From: a virus
Direction: 5' to 3' (one strand)
Length of the DNA stretch: 25,347 nt
IMG/VR virus record: IMGVR_UViG_3300001450_000179
Span: 3,640 to 28,986 of that record
The notes beneath the pieces are model-generated. The model was not told the origin of the DNA and did not search any database. It worked only from the letters and a program-made list of their open reading frames with translations. A program made the position numbers and the translations under genes. Shown here piece by piece: positions 14,229 through 23,241 of the stretch. The stretch's first letter is position 1; every line of letters begins with the position of its first letter.

Positions 14229-17200
14229 TCAAAAACTTACATCTACCGCAAAACTTCCTAAATCTTCCCACAAGACAAGCTCTACTTTTGTAACTTCATT
14301 ATTGTTTGGCTTATAGTCTATAATTCTATTTATATAATAGTAATACCCATCAATATACACTAACTTCCGCAAGTCTAAATCATTTATATCTATTAGCTTT
14401 AAATTAACATAAACTATTTTAATTCTAGGATTTCTTTTAAGTTGTTCTATCATGTTTTGATAGTAAGTCTGATACAAACCTTTATATCCCACTTCGGGCC
14501 CAGTTATTCTAGTTGTAGTATCATAACTAGCCTGATTTGCACTACCATACGATAAAGGGAGTGTAGGAGCATTAAAATCAGTATATTTATCTACACTACA
14601 AGCCCTTGCAATTATTGGAGGCCCGCCCATTGAAGAGTACCCTGCAATAATAGTTTCCAAATCAGATTGCCCCCAGACTTGAATCCTTGTGCCAAAGCGT
14701 ATGCCAAAAGGAATAACAGTAAGCGGTGTTGCCATCTTTATGTAATGCACTAATCTAGGTAAAAAATTATATCCCTTCGGTGGTCTGCAGGAGCTACTTG
14801 GGGTAGGCACTGCATCTGTATCGCATAACCCCCAAAGATTTGCCCTTGCAGGTACAGCATTTGCCCAAGCAACCCCTTGATACGCCTCTCCATCTTGCGA
14901 GCTGTAGGTGCCTGCAAAAAAAGGATTCTCAAAAACAGCTTGACCTACCTCAAAATCACTATCTAAAAATTCTCTATATGGATATTCATCTAATATACCA
15001 TTAAAAAAAGTTCTTCCGTTATGCTCTACTACTTTGTCATTGGAATCAGTCTTATATTTAAAAATAACTTCCCTTTTTAATTGAGATTGAATCCATTTAT
15101 CCTCTTGACTCCTAGATAAATCTACCTTATTAGTCCAATCTTCAGATTCATTTTGATTCTTAAAGAAATCATTATATGGCTCTATAGTAACAACCCTTAA
15201 AGTAGTATCTGTAGTGAATCGTAGATTAAATGCGTGAATAACTCCCTGTAGAAAATCCAACTGTGTGCTTTCTCCATCTATAATGTTTTTCACATCAAAT
15301 GTTTGTCCATACTCTACTCTTTCTCCTCTATGAGTAATATTTACCCGTCCATCACACGCTGAAACTCTGGTACCAGGAGGAACAAGGGGAACAGGTTCAA
15401 CATTTGCACCTCCGTAAAGATACATATCTACACCCATAGTCCTATTGCCTGCATCTGAATGTTTAAGCCTAGTTTCAGTTTGAAATCTAATCTTATCAGT
15501 CTTATTTAACCACTGATTCTCTATAAGCATATTTTCAAAACTAATAGTGGCAGGAGTAATTCCACCACCACAAGTAATGATACGGCTAGTATTGACATCC
15601 ATTGCATAACTTGTAGCTATAGTAGTCCAAAAACCTGTTCCTGCAGTAGAAACTTGACAGTTAATTCTTACATATCGTAAAAGGTATGAAAAAGCAGTCC
15701 CTCCACACACATCCTGTAACCAAGCCGAAATATTATCCATAGATATGTCATAAAAACCATATTCCTGTATCTCAAACTCTCCAGTAGCATCAGTATACAT
15801 TGATGAAGGGTCAGTAGTAAGGAAATTACCTGTTCCTGCCCAACTCCCACCTGCAGGTTTAGTACCATCCCATCTTATTATTTCTCTCTCCCACCAATTT
15901 TGAGTAGAGGGAATAGAAGGAGTAGTGTAAGAATAATCCCCCACATATCCTGTTTCCGCAGCCCCTTCTTCAAAAGAGCCGTAAGCACTATTGGCTGCAA
16001 CTCTTTCGTCAACATTATTATATCTAAAATTAGGCAAAAGCATTATAAGCCCCTTAAACATATCGCTATGAATAAAGTTAGACGAGATAGTGTAACCTTC
16101 TTGATGGAACAACTGTTTTATAATATCATAAATAAATATTCCAGGTCTAAAATCTACACAAGGTACAGGGGTAGGGTAAGCATAACCAGTAAACCCAAAA
16201 CCATAATAACCTTTGGAATTAAACCCCTGAAGCGGGTCGTGTTCGTAAGCGGTTTTAAGTAATTGCATACCTGTAGCTCCACCTGGATTAAGCTCTCCAT
16301 ATCCTGCTTGTGGGTAACATATAGGACTTGTATTTACACTAGGAACTCCTGCGAAAGTTGTTTTTGTCGTAGCGTCATCTATATCCCATAGAGCTACTAC
16401 CTCTCCATAATTAAGTTTTTTGTCTATACCTGAAGTAGCTCCCTTTCTATTGAGATTATCCCACCCACTCCCATCAACTCCATTGAGAACGCTTAAATTC
16501 TTTAATAATTTATTTCCTATTCCTGCAGCCCAATCAACATTATTTCCATAAAAAACGCAAGAATAGTATAAGGGCTGTGTAGATTGTCCTAGACCAGTAA
16601 CTTGTAACAGTCCTACTATAGTAAGGGAACCGTCTACAGTTATCCTACAAGGCTTTTGATTAGTTACTGTATTGTTTTTAACATAATAACCCTCATTATA
16701 AATTCCTTTTAGGACTTTATTATTATGCTTTGTTGCAGGTATTTTAAAAGTCTTACTATATGTACCTGTTCTAGCTTCCAAATCTCTAGCCTCCCCTACT
16801 GAAAAGCTTAATGCAAGAGGAAAATCATCAGAATTTCCTACCTCTAAGTTTCCTGCAACGCTTTCATCCCAATTTATACCCCCTACTTGAGTAATTCTTG
16901 CATATATCGTTCCTTTTGCATTTGTATCAGCAAATATTCTAGCTCCTTGCGAACCTGATGCGGTAAATGTTTCTTCATATGTTCCATCTACAGCTCCTCT
17001 CATGCTTAAGGTTATTCCAATCGCAGAACCAGCCGACCCAACTGTATCAAACCCCATATCCCCTGCTCCTGTCTTATTTGATAGCACTAAGGTTAGTTTA
17101 TAATCTACTCCATCAGTTAGAGTTCCTGTTACAGGATAAATATATGCTGAACCTGTAGTAAGAGTAGTAATTTCCGCCTTTGTAGTGTCTACAACATTCC

Positions 17201-17291
17201 AATCTGCTGTAGCGACAGTAGCGAGATTGAAGTTAATTTGATTATTAGAAACATCATCATACTTATAGTCTAGTAACTCTAGTGCAATCAT
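14229..17291 (-). CDS. Large distal tail protein (hub or baseplate-like)
   Basis: 1020 residues. At about 163-200 is the segment FSVGEARDLEARTGTYSKTF followed by PATKHNNK, a motif typical of large tail proteins of Bacteroidetes phages. Residues about 20-140 form an extra beta-rich module (GVDYKLTLVLSNKTGAG, GTIYARI) resembling the domain in the protein at 13472-14206, apparently inserted before that motif. The middle contains Gly/Tyr-rich beta sequence; the C-terminus (IDINDLDLRKLVYIDGYYYY, then INRI) looks like a hub or receptor-contacting domain. It is encoded in a string of tail genes, overlapping none. The exact role (tail hub, tip or adhesin carrier) is not determined. Confidence 0.65.
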   Translation of the reverse strand: MIALELLDYKYDDVSNNQINFNLATVATADWNVVDTTKAEITTLTTGSAYIYPVTGTLTDGVDYKLTLVLSNKTGAGDMGFDTVGSAGSAIGITLSMRGAVDGTYEETFTASGSQGARIFADTNAKGTIYARITQVGGINWDESVAGNLEVGNSDDFPLALSFSVGEARDLEARTGTYSKTFKIPATKHNNKVLKGIYNEGYYVKNNTVTNQKPCRITVDGSLTIVGLLQVTGLGQSTQPLYYSCVFYGNNVDWAAGIGNKLLKNLSVLNGVDGSGWDNLNRKGATSGIDKKLNYGEVVALWDIDDATTKTTFAGVPSVNTSPICYPQAGYGELNPGGATGMQLLKTAYEHDPLQGFNSKGYYGFGFTGYAYPTPVPCVDFRPGIFIYDIIKQLFHQEGYTISSNFIHSDMFKGLIMLLPNFRYNNVDERVAANSAYGSFEEGAAETGYVGDYSYTTPSIPSTQNWWEREIIRWDGTKPAGGSWAGTGNFLTTDPSSMYTDATGEFEIQEYGFYDISMDNISAWLQDVCGGTAFSYLLRYVRINCQVSTAGTGFWTTIATSYAMDVNTSRIITCGGGITPATISFENMLIENQWLNKTDKIRFQTETRLKHSDAGNRTMGVDMYLYGGANVEPVPLVPPGTRVSACDGRVNITHRGERVEYGQTFDVKNIIDGESTQLDFLQGVIHAFNLRFTTDTTLRVVTIEPYNDFFKNQNESEDWTNKVDLSRSQEDKWIQSQLKREVIFKYKTDSNDKVVEHNGRTFFNGILDEYPYREFLDSDFEVGQAVFENPFFAGTYSSQDGEAYQGVAWANAVPARANLWGLCDTDAVPTPSSSCRPPKGYNFLPRLVHYIKMATPLTVIPFGIRFGTRIQVWGQSDLETIIAGYSSMGGPPIIARACSVDKYTDFNAPTLPLSYGSANQASYDTTTRITGPEVGYKGLYQTYYQNMIEQLKRNPRIKIVYVNLKLIDINDLDLRKLVYIDGYYYYINRIIDYKPNNNEVTKVELVLWEDLGSFAVDVSF

Positions 17292-17293
17292 TT

Positions 17294-19156
17294 TTAATTA
17301 GTTTGAGTGAGCATTCCTTGTGAATAAGTATATTCTAGGTTGTATTTTACAAGTCCATTTGCTTGGTCTAAAGACACAACCTCTGTATTAGTTATTATTA
17401 TAGGTCTGTATATTGTTGTTGTAGGTCTTATAGTTGGGTTTAGGTTATACATATGATAAGCAGCATCATGTCTATATGTTGTTTGATTATTAAAAGCTGT
17501 ATCTTCTTCTATCCAAACATTTGGAGAGGCAAAAATCTCTCTTAGCCATCTAGCTTCTTCTGCATTTAAAGGTTCTGTATAAGCACTTGCGTTTTCTTTG
17601 GCATTAGAACTCAACACCTGTGTTCCTCCTCTATAAGTGTCAAAACCTCTCATGGTATCGTTAATGTACTCGTTTGCAGCTATCGCCCCACCACTATCAG
17701 CATTATCTTGCATATATCTTCTGTTAGGAAGCCTAGTTTCCATTAAAGATTTTTCTACAGATATGCTTTCTAATATATCTCTCCTTGCTGTATAAGTGTC
17801 TATACCTCCTTGAGGGTTAAGCCAATGGAATGTAACATTTTGGAATAATTGTTTGTTAAACTTATCACTATTATCTTCTCTATTGATAGAGTAGTAATAA
17901 ATAGAACTATGCCTTTGGGTGTTCCAAGCAGCACCATCCCAATAAGCTCCCCTTACATATACTTTATAGTATTCAGTATTAGCAGTAATTGGAGTTATAA
18001 GTCCATCAGTATAAGGGTAATCTGCTTGTGCTGCTGGGTATGAATGGGTGTTTATATATCTTGGAGATACATTCTGAACGCAGGGTTGGTTTTGCAAATT
18101 TGCAAATGTAATAGTTGAAGCAGGTTGCTTTTCAAAGCTATGTGATAAGTCTGAATATATTCCTACAGTTCCTAAAGAATTCTCCCACTCAGAGCCCAAT
18201 ACAAACTCAAGACCTGGAGTTCCATCTGCATTATAAGCCTGACCATAAACTTCATATCTGTTGTAAAGTTCAGTAGGGTCAGCAGCAGGATAAGCATCTT
18301 TTATATAGAAATAAAGAAAATCTGCATTATTCCAAAAATTTACACTTTTCATAAAAGAAGGAGTGGTATCTTGCCAATTACTATTAGGGCAATTAGTTAA
18401 AGCTTGTTTAGGTTCAATAAGAGAAGGCTCAAGTTCATCTAATATTCTCATTTGGTCGTTATATATATTCTCACTAAAACTTGGTACTGAATTTAAAACT
18501 CTTACAGCAGGAGCGTTCCCCGTTGTTGTGTGGGCACTATCTTGATAAACTTCAGATGCTGAAGATATGACTTCTCCATCAGCATTTAACTGTTCTATTT
18601 CTGCCCTAACTGTTATAGTCCTATACATTCCATTTGCCGTAACATTGTAGGGGCTTATTGCTTGAGTTATATTATCTTGCTTTGGAGTTCCTCCATTCAT
18701 CCCACCATATGCTTGACTCTGCCAAGAACCTTTCGCTATTGGAACTAAAGAGTAAGAAAGCTCATCTGCTACTAGCCTTGAAACATCTACCGTAAAGCTT
18801 TGACTGTTAGGGACTGTCCCTGTTACTATATTAGTATTGGGAATATCTCTTGATTTTCTTATCCTACCTAGTAATTGCCAGTCTGATAGTGTAACTGAAG
18901 GAGTAGGAAATTCAGTAGTAGCATATACGCTAAACACTATATTCATAACATCTCCATCAGCGTCAGGGATATATGTTTCATTTACTTGAGCTAATGGAGG
19001 TGCAGCAGGCGCTGTCCATATCACTTGATATATCATAGGGGTATTTGCAGAAATTAAATAATTTCCATTAAAACTTACCTGTTGGTTCATCATTTCATAA
19101 CCTGAATACCATAATGGTATTTGTCCCCATGTTGCATACCCTCTTATTGTTGCCAT
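17294..19156 (-). CDS. Large tail structural protein
   Basis: 620 residues with no enzyme motif. The N-terminal 200 residues are beta-rich (IVFSVYATTEFPTPSVTLSD, YRTITVRAEIEQL). A characteristic segment FHWLNPQGGIDTYTARRD lies at about 445-462, and the C-terminal part has EEARWLREIFASPNVWIEED followed by RPIIITNTEVV. This combination (WLN-GG-D-y-t, wL-e-l--SP-V, P-iIt) marks a distal tail protein common in Bacteroidetes phages. Two bases separate it from the 1020-residue gene downstream and three from the LamG fusion gene upstream, indicating one translational unit. It probably forms part of the tail tip. Confidence 0.62.
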   Translation of the reverse strand: MATIRGYATWGQIPLWYSGYEMMNQQVSFNGNYLISANTPMIYQVIWTAPAAPPLAQVNETYIPDADGDVMNIVFSVYATTEFPTPSVTLSDWQLLGRIRKSRDIPNTNIVTGTVPNSQSFTVDVSRLVADELSYSLVPIAKGSWQSQAYGGMNGGTPKQDNITQAISPYNVTANGMYRTITVRAEIEQLNADGEVISSASEVYQDSAHTTTGNAPAVRVLNSVPSFSENIYNDQMRILDELEPSLIEPKQALTNCPNSNWQDTTPSFMKSVNFWNNADFLYFYIKDAYPAADPTELYNRYEVYGQAYNADGTPGLEFVLGSEWENSLGTVGIYSDLSHSFEKQPASTITFANLQNQPCVQNVSPRYINTHSYPAAQADYPYTDGLITPITANTEYYKVYVRGAYWDGAAWNTQRHSSIYYYSINREDNSDKFNKQLFQNVTFHWLNPQGGIDTYTARRDILESISVEKSLMETRLPNRRYMQDNADSGGAIAANEYINDTMRGFDTYRGGTQVLSSNAKENASAYTEPLNAEEARWLREIFASPNVWIEEDTAFNNQTTYRHDAAYHMYNLNPTIRPTTTIYRPIIITNTEVVSLDQANGLVKYNLEYTYSQGMLTQTN

Positions 19157-19159
19157 ATG

Positions 19160-20368
19160 TTAATATATTCTATATTTTTTATTTAAATAATCTTCTACTT
19201 CTTGCCTTTTATTGTCAGTCAATGCAGTATTATAAACAATTACCTCTGCTACACTCCCCTTAAATCCACTTGTAGACACAGAAGGATAACCCCCTACAAA
19301 AAACTCTCCTGCAATAAATTTTCCTGTAGCATCAAACCCTACTGTAGTAACAGGAGTCCCTGCCACATTATTAGCATAAATAGTCATTGTATCTCCATCT
19401 AGTTTGTAAGTCATTATCGCCTCGTTAGCAGCCAAAAACTGGTTAGCTGTAATACTATTAGTGCCATCTGAAACTATTGCCTGATACTCTCCAATATTTT
19501 TTTGTCCCAACTTTATAAAACCTGCTCCTGCTCCTGCAGGTTCAAGTCCCAAAACACTTTCTTGTGTTGAGCTAACATTTACATCATAAGCAGCAACAAT
19601 AAATACTGTAAAATCGCCTGTTGAAAAAGGCATTAAAGTAATATCATCAGAACCAAGATAATGAGGGGTTGATGATGGATAATAACTAATTCTTGTTTTG
19701 CCATTTAATTCTCCCGTATTGTCTGTTTCACTACCTGAATAAGTATATCTTTTAGGTTGTAGAGATTTAGTAGTCTGAGAAACATTATTGTTGTTCCCTG
19801 ATTTATCTCCCCACGCCTCAACTTTTTTAGTAGGGATGCTAAATGTAACATTACTATCAGCACTTAACCATATTTTCAGACCCTCTATTTGATTTGGATA
19901 ATTAGAAACAGGAGTGAAGCACTTGCTAAACACTTTCCAATTAAAACTCATTTTTATTTGAAGTAATTGGTCATTAGCCACCTCTTTATTTCTTTCAATA
20001 GATAAACTACCATCTGTTAAGTATGATATAGTGGTTTGTCCTGCCTGAATACCTATATAGGATTTCAAGAACATATCTAGCCATTCGTTAGCTAAATCTT
20101 GTAGATTATCCCATCTCTGTTCAATACTTTCATTAGCTTGGGCTGTTCTATTGTATAAGTCTGAAAAATAAACCTCAAAAGCATATTCTTCCCATCCATT
20201 TCTTGGGGTTACTTCAGGATATATAGAGTTAGGGGGCGTTATAAGTAAGGATGGGTACTGAGTGTTGTGATTATCGTTAAATTCATCAGTATATCCAAAG
20301 AACTTATCCCCATAAGTCCATTTATCTTTCATTGTTGCTACTACATCTGTTAGTCTTATTATGGGCAT
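19160..20368 (-). CDS. Tail-completion-like protein fused to a LamG-like lectin domain
   Basis: 402 residues in two parts. Residues 1-155 (MPIIRLTDVVATMKDKW, YPSLLITPPNS, EEYAFEVYFSDLYNRT) look like a small tail terminator or completion protein. Residues from about 162 on form a concanavalin/LamG-like jelly roll: IEGLKIWLSADSNV, WGDKSGNNNNVSQ, FTVFIVAAYDV, and the ending GFKGSVAEVIVYNTALTDNK, then RQEVEDYLNKKYRIY. That ending is typical of LamG-type domains in Bacteroidetes proteins. The fusion would place a sugar-binding domain on the tail. ATG overlaps the stop of the frameshift extension (TAATG), so the two are coupled. Confidence 0.68.
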   Translation of the reverse strand: MPIIRLTDVVATMKDKWTYGDKFFGYTDEFNDNHNTQYPSLLITPPNSIYPEVTPRNGWEEYAFEVYFSDLYNRTAQANESIEQRWDNLQDLANEWLDMFLKSYIGIQAGQTTISYLTDGSLSIERNKEVANDQLLQIKMSFNWKVFSKCFTPVSNYPNQIEGLKIWLSADSNVTFSIPTKKVEAWGDKSGNNNNVSQTTKSLQPKRYTYSGSETDNTGELNGKTRISYYPSSTPHYLGSDDITLMPFSTGDFTVFIVAAYDVNVSSTQESVLGLEPAGAGAGFIKLGQKNIGEYQAIVSDGTNSITANQFLAANEAIMTYKLDGDTMTIYANNVAGTPVTTVGFDATGKFIAGEFFVGGYPSVSTSGFKGSVAEVIVYNTALTDNKRQEVEDYLNKKYRIY

Positions 20369-20691
20369 TACATTATTTTATTTGGGTTATGTATTTTTTC
20401 TTGCACTTTATTTTCATAAGTATTTTTTGCGGTTATCCAACTCAGATATGTTAAAACATGATAAAGGTTTGTTTCCTTTACGCTATCTATCCTATTTTTA
20501 CCATCTATATTAAATACAGCTTTCTCAGCTAGCATATACAAACTATTAAGCCATCCAAAGGGAGCTATATAGGTTTTATATAATCCTACTGTGTTCACGC
20601 TTCCTGTACTTGTTGTTGTTTCTCCAAATACATAAGGGAAAGTTTCGTTAATTTTTCGCTTTGATGAGTCAAAAAAAAACTGAACTCCCAA
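20368..20691 (-). CDS. Frameshifted C-terminal part of the tail assembly chaperone
   Basis: Open frame in the -1 phase relative to the chaperone gene, overlapping it by 97 bases. Its only upstream start is a TTG within the overlap with no leader, so it is probably made by -1 slippage at the T-run (plus-strand 20671-20679) as a fusion of about 312 residues. The part beyond the slip starts DSSKRKINET and ends with a helical segment (YHVLTYLSWITAKNTYENKV). The role would match lambda gpT: the extension recruits tube subunits while the shared N-terminus holds the tape measure. An internal ATG (MLAEKAVFN) is a less likely alternative start. Confidence 0.7.
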   Translation of the reverse strand: MGVQFFFDSSKRKINETFPYVFGETTTSTGSVNTVGLYKTYIAPFGWLNSLYMLAEKAVFNIDGKNRIDSVKETNLYHVLTYLSWITAKNTYENKVQEKIHNPNKIM

Positions 20692-21305
20692 ATGACATCC
20701 ATTGTAAGTTCTCTAAATTTATCTGCTTTTTCAGGTATGGCATCTTCGTCATACTTCTCATCTGACCTCCTGCACAATATAGCCATCTGCTCAGGGAGAA
20801 CATCATATCTTCCATTCTCCATATCCGAAATATACATTTCTAATTGAGTTGATTCTATGAAATCGCCATAAGTTTCTTTTCTGAAAAACTCAGAAGGGAA
20901 GTAATATGTTTCTCCATTGAAATCAAATGACTTTACTCCTTTAGGTTTATATTCCTGAGTTAATTTATTTATACATTCAATTACCTGTGTTATTTTATCT
21001 ACACTAACTTCATTAACCTCATCTTTTGTTAATCCTGTAATGTAAGAGAATATATCTTTATTCATACTCAATATCTGAGAATTATTTAACTCTACCTTGT
21101 CAGTTAAATCAGAGATATATTGAGCTTTGATTAGTTCGTGAGATTTCTCTTTCTCACTCTTTCCGCTATCAACAGCATCCTTATAGTGCTTCTTTATTAT
21201 TGTAGATAGTTCTCCCCAATACTTAACAGATATATCTTCCCATTCTATTGGAATAACCACATCTCTGTCTATATTGTTGCCTTTCATGTTAATCGTTATG
21301 CTCAT
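20595..21305 (-). CDS. Tail assembly chaperone (frame-0 product)
   Basis: 236 residues, helical. It has IPIEWEDISVKYWGELSTII near residues 18-37, an ISDLTDK... and SYITGLTKDEVNEVSVDKI block, a FDFNGETYYFPSEFF strand pair, and QMAILCRRSDEKYDEDAIPE before the C-terminal helix. This matches tail assembly chaperones of Bacteroidetes phages, the functional analogue of lambda gpG, which coat the tape measure before tube assembly. Near its 3' end the T-run (slip site T TTT TTG at minus 20676-20670) permits -1 frameshifting into the next frame. Unusually, the tape measure gene is not next to it but about 7.6 kb downstream. Confidence 0.72.
   Translation of the reverse strand: MSITINMKGNNIDRDVVIPIEWEDISVKYWGELSTIIKKHYKDAVDSGKSEKEKSHELIKAQYISDLTDKVELNNSQILSMNKDIFSYITGLTKDEVNEVSVDKITQVIECINKLTQEYKPKGVKSFDFNGETYYFPSEFFRKETYGDFIESTQLEMYISDMENGRYDVLPEQMAILCRRSDEKYDEDAIPEKADKFRELTMDVIWEFSFFLTHQSEKLTKLSLMYLEKQQQVQEA
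20670..20679 (-). promoter_or_regulatory. -1 ribosomal frameshift site
   Basis: Minus strand has nine T followed by G. In the chaperone frame it reads AGT TTT TTT TTG, so both T TTT TTT and T TTT TTG are X XXY YYZ heptamers. Slipping back one base leads into the 100-codon extension. GGGAG lies about 5 bases upstream of the T-run and could act as an internal Shine-Dalgarno-like stimulator. No clear downstream hairpin is seen. Confidence 0.72.
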
Positions 21306-21717
21306 TTTTTTTATTTAGGTTAGTTAGTATTTTTTTCTGCATTAATTCTTTTTCATGAATATCATCTAGTATATCTGTTGTTTCTCCTATGAAATCTACT
21401 GTCATTTCAAATAGCTCCTCGCTTAGTTCATCAATAATCTCCTTATTAGATTTGTCTTTAATGCCTGATAAAAACCCCATTGTAGCATACAGCATTAGAT
21501 TTGGAGTCATATACGCCCATTCAGACCTTCTGTTTGATGATTTAACAATTTTATTAAATGCGTTTGTATATTTTATAATATTATTTAGAATTTCATTAAA
21601 ATCTGAAAACTTGCTACTAGGATGTTCTTCTGTTGCCGTAAACACAGTGCCCTGTATAAAAATTACATATTTATGTAAAATTTCTTCGTGTTTTTTATTT
21701 AGACTGCTTAGTTCCAT
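21289..21717 (-). CDS. Unknown helical protein upstream of the tail chaperone
   Basis: 142 residues from ATG 21717 (MELSSLNKKHEEIL); not recognised. Almost entirely predicted helical: EEILHKYVIFIQGTVF, FNEILNNIIKYTNAFNKIV, EIIDELSEELFEMTVDF. No signal peptide or membrane segment. The start is chosen because promoter P3 (21739-21782) would begin transcription near 21732, after the alternative TTG at 21741. Its end overlaps the chaperone start by 17 bases, suggesting coupled translation and perhaps a joint tail-assembly role. Function unknown. Confidence 0.65.
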   Translation of the reverse strand: MELSSLNKKHEEILHKYVIFIQGTVFTATEEHPSSKFSDFNEILNNIIKYTNAFNKIVKSSNRRSEWAYMTPNLMLYATMGFLSGIKDKSNKEIIDELSEELFEMTVDFIGETTDILDDIHEKELMQKKILTNLNKKNEHND

Positions 21718-21738
21718 GTATTTTTTCTTGCTATTTCG

Positions 21739-21782
21739 CAATTATATGGTTTTTTTTTATATTACACTAGAAGTTTTTGGAA
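21739..21782 (-). promoter_or_regulatory. Boxed promoter P3 upstream of the tail genes
   Basis: Minus strand: TTCCAAAAACT at 21782-21772 (extended to TTCCAAAAACTTCT, as in P1), then 25 bases, then TATAATTG at 21746-21739 (one mismatch to TAnnTTTG). The spacer contains a run of nine A. It lies in the gap between the terminase large subunit and the next gene; initiation near 21732 leaves a leader of about 15 bases to ATG 21717. Confidence 0.55.
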
Positions 21783-21783
21783 A

Positions 21784-23241
21784 TCAGGCAAAATAAACTA
21801 CCTTACTTCCACTCCACATATTTTTAGTTATAGCCATTACCAAGCAATCCACCATATCATCATGCTTTGCAGATGGAAATTTCACAAGCTGCTGAACAAA
21901 TTCCTCATTCCATTTCCCATTTAACAAGCTTACCCTTCCTGACTCTAAAGAAGCACTAATATCTTGAACTCTAGCTATCTTATCTTTAGATGGCGGCTTA
22001 TCTTCTCTCACGTTAAGTCCTGTTTCTTTCTTTAGTGTCTGAACTATTGACTTTCCAGATGCTTTTGGCTCCACATAAATCCTACTTCTATTGCTATATC
22101 CATTTTTCTGCACCCATTGAGGAATAAATTTAACTAATTCAGGAAATTCTTTATATACATTCACGCAATCTATTATTTGCCATTTATTATCTTTAAATAT
22201 ATAAGCGAGTAATGCTGAGGGGTCATTCTTTTCGTTAGAAGTGTATGCAGGGTCTATAACAAAATCCACAGTTACTTGCTCTCCAACATCTATCATTTTG
22301 AATTTATCTATTTTTAGCCACTCTGCTTTTATCATTCCAGAGTTTAAAGGGGTTGGTGTTTGCATGAGTTGTCCTGCGTAACCATAACTACCTAAAGCCT
22401 GCTTATAATCATCAAGAATTGTCCTACTAAACCTATCTGACCAGAAAAGCCCGTCTTTATCATAATTTTTTTCTAGTACTTTAGGTTTAACATCATCTGA
22501 CAGTTCCGCAGGTATACATATGTGTTGATATTTTAGTCTGCTCTGACCTCCATACAATAAAAATCCACTTAAATCGTTATCGTGTATTCTCTGCATTATA
22601 ATTATTCTAATTCCTGTTAATGGATTGTTCAATCTGGAATAAAATGTTGTTCTATACCACTCGTTAGCATTTTCTCTTTCTATCTCTGATGCTGCGTGCT
22701 GAGGTGACACAGGGTCATCTACCAATAAGAAATCTCCACCCTGTCCTGTAACTGTTCCCCCAACTGATGTTGCTCTCCTCACTCCAAGAAAATTATTTTC
22801 GTATCTTGATTTTAGATTTTGGTCTTTTTTAATATGGAATAAATCCCCCCATCTCACTTTAAACCACTCTGAGTTTATTATATCTCTACTTCTTGTTGAG
22901 TGCTCTATTGAAAGTTCTGCAGAGTAAGATGCTGTGATAAATCTAAACTTAGGATTCTTTATCCAAGCCCAAACTGGAAACATAACAGTAACTAGAAGTG
23001 ATTTTGTAGAACGAAAAGGAATATTAATTACTATATCCTTCGTTTTTGGTTTATTTGCTATTATTCTCTCCGCTTCTTCTTGTAGAATATCGCATAGATA
23101 TTTATGATGCCAATTAGTAGACAGCTCAATAGAGGGTTCAACAATATGCCAAGCCTGTTGGAAAAATTCATAAAAAGATAATTCGCATAACTTCTTTTTT
23201 AATGCAAATTTAAGTGCTGCATCAGTTGTTTTCAATGTCAT
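21784..23241 (-). CDS. Terminase large subunit
   Basis: 485 residues from ATG 23241. The ATPase half shows a Walker A-like loop at 75-81 (PFRSTKS) with upstream DIVINI strand, and Walker B with acidic pair at about 170-176 (DFLLVDD). The nuclease half has an Asp in DFVIDPAYTSNEKNDPSALL, a Glu in RIYVEPKASGKS, and a C-terminal KHDDMVDCLVMAI Asp pair, as in RNase H-like terminase nucleases (Terminase_6C type). It cuts concatemers and drives DNA into proheads through the portal. The start overlaps the small subunit stop by 20 bases. ATG is preferred to the TTG one codon upstream. The gene is complete with all motifs. Confidence 0.93.
   Translation of the reverse strand: MTLKTTDAALKFALKKKLCELSFYEFFQQAWHIVEPSIELSTNWHHKYLCDILQEEAERIIANKPKTKDIVINIPFRSTKSLLVTVMFPVWAWIKNPKFRFITASYSAELSIEHSTRSRDIINSEWFKVRWGDLFHIKKDQNLKSRYENNFLGVRRATSVGGTVTGQGGDFLLVDDPVSPQHAASEIERENANEWYRTTFYSRLNNPLTGIRIIIMQRIHDNDLSGFLLYGGQSRLKYQHICIPAELSDDVKPKVLEKNYDKDGLFWSDRFSRTILDDYKQALGSYGYAGQLMQTPTPLNSGMIKAEWLKIDKFKMIDVGEQVTVDFVIDPAYTSNEKNDPSALLAYIFKDNKWQIIDCVNVYKEFPELVKFIPQWVQKNGYSNRSRIYVEPKASGKSIVQTLKKETGLNVREDKPPSKDKIARVQDISASLESGRVSLLNGKWNEEFVQQLVKFPSAKHDDMVDCLVMAITKNMWSGSKVVYFA

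Noticed and set aside
14750-14932. Minus-strand ORF of 60 codons, and a similar one at 15668-15868
   Set aside because: Both lie inside the 1020-residue tail gene in another frame and have no recognisable content.
20368-20691. Independent gene starting at TTG 20691
   Set aside because: The TTG has no leader and sits within the chaperone gene right at the slip site; frameshifting explains the frame better.
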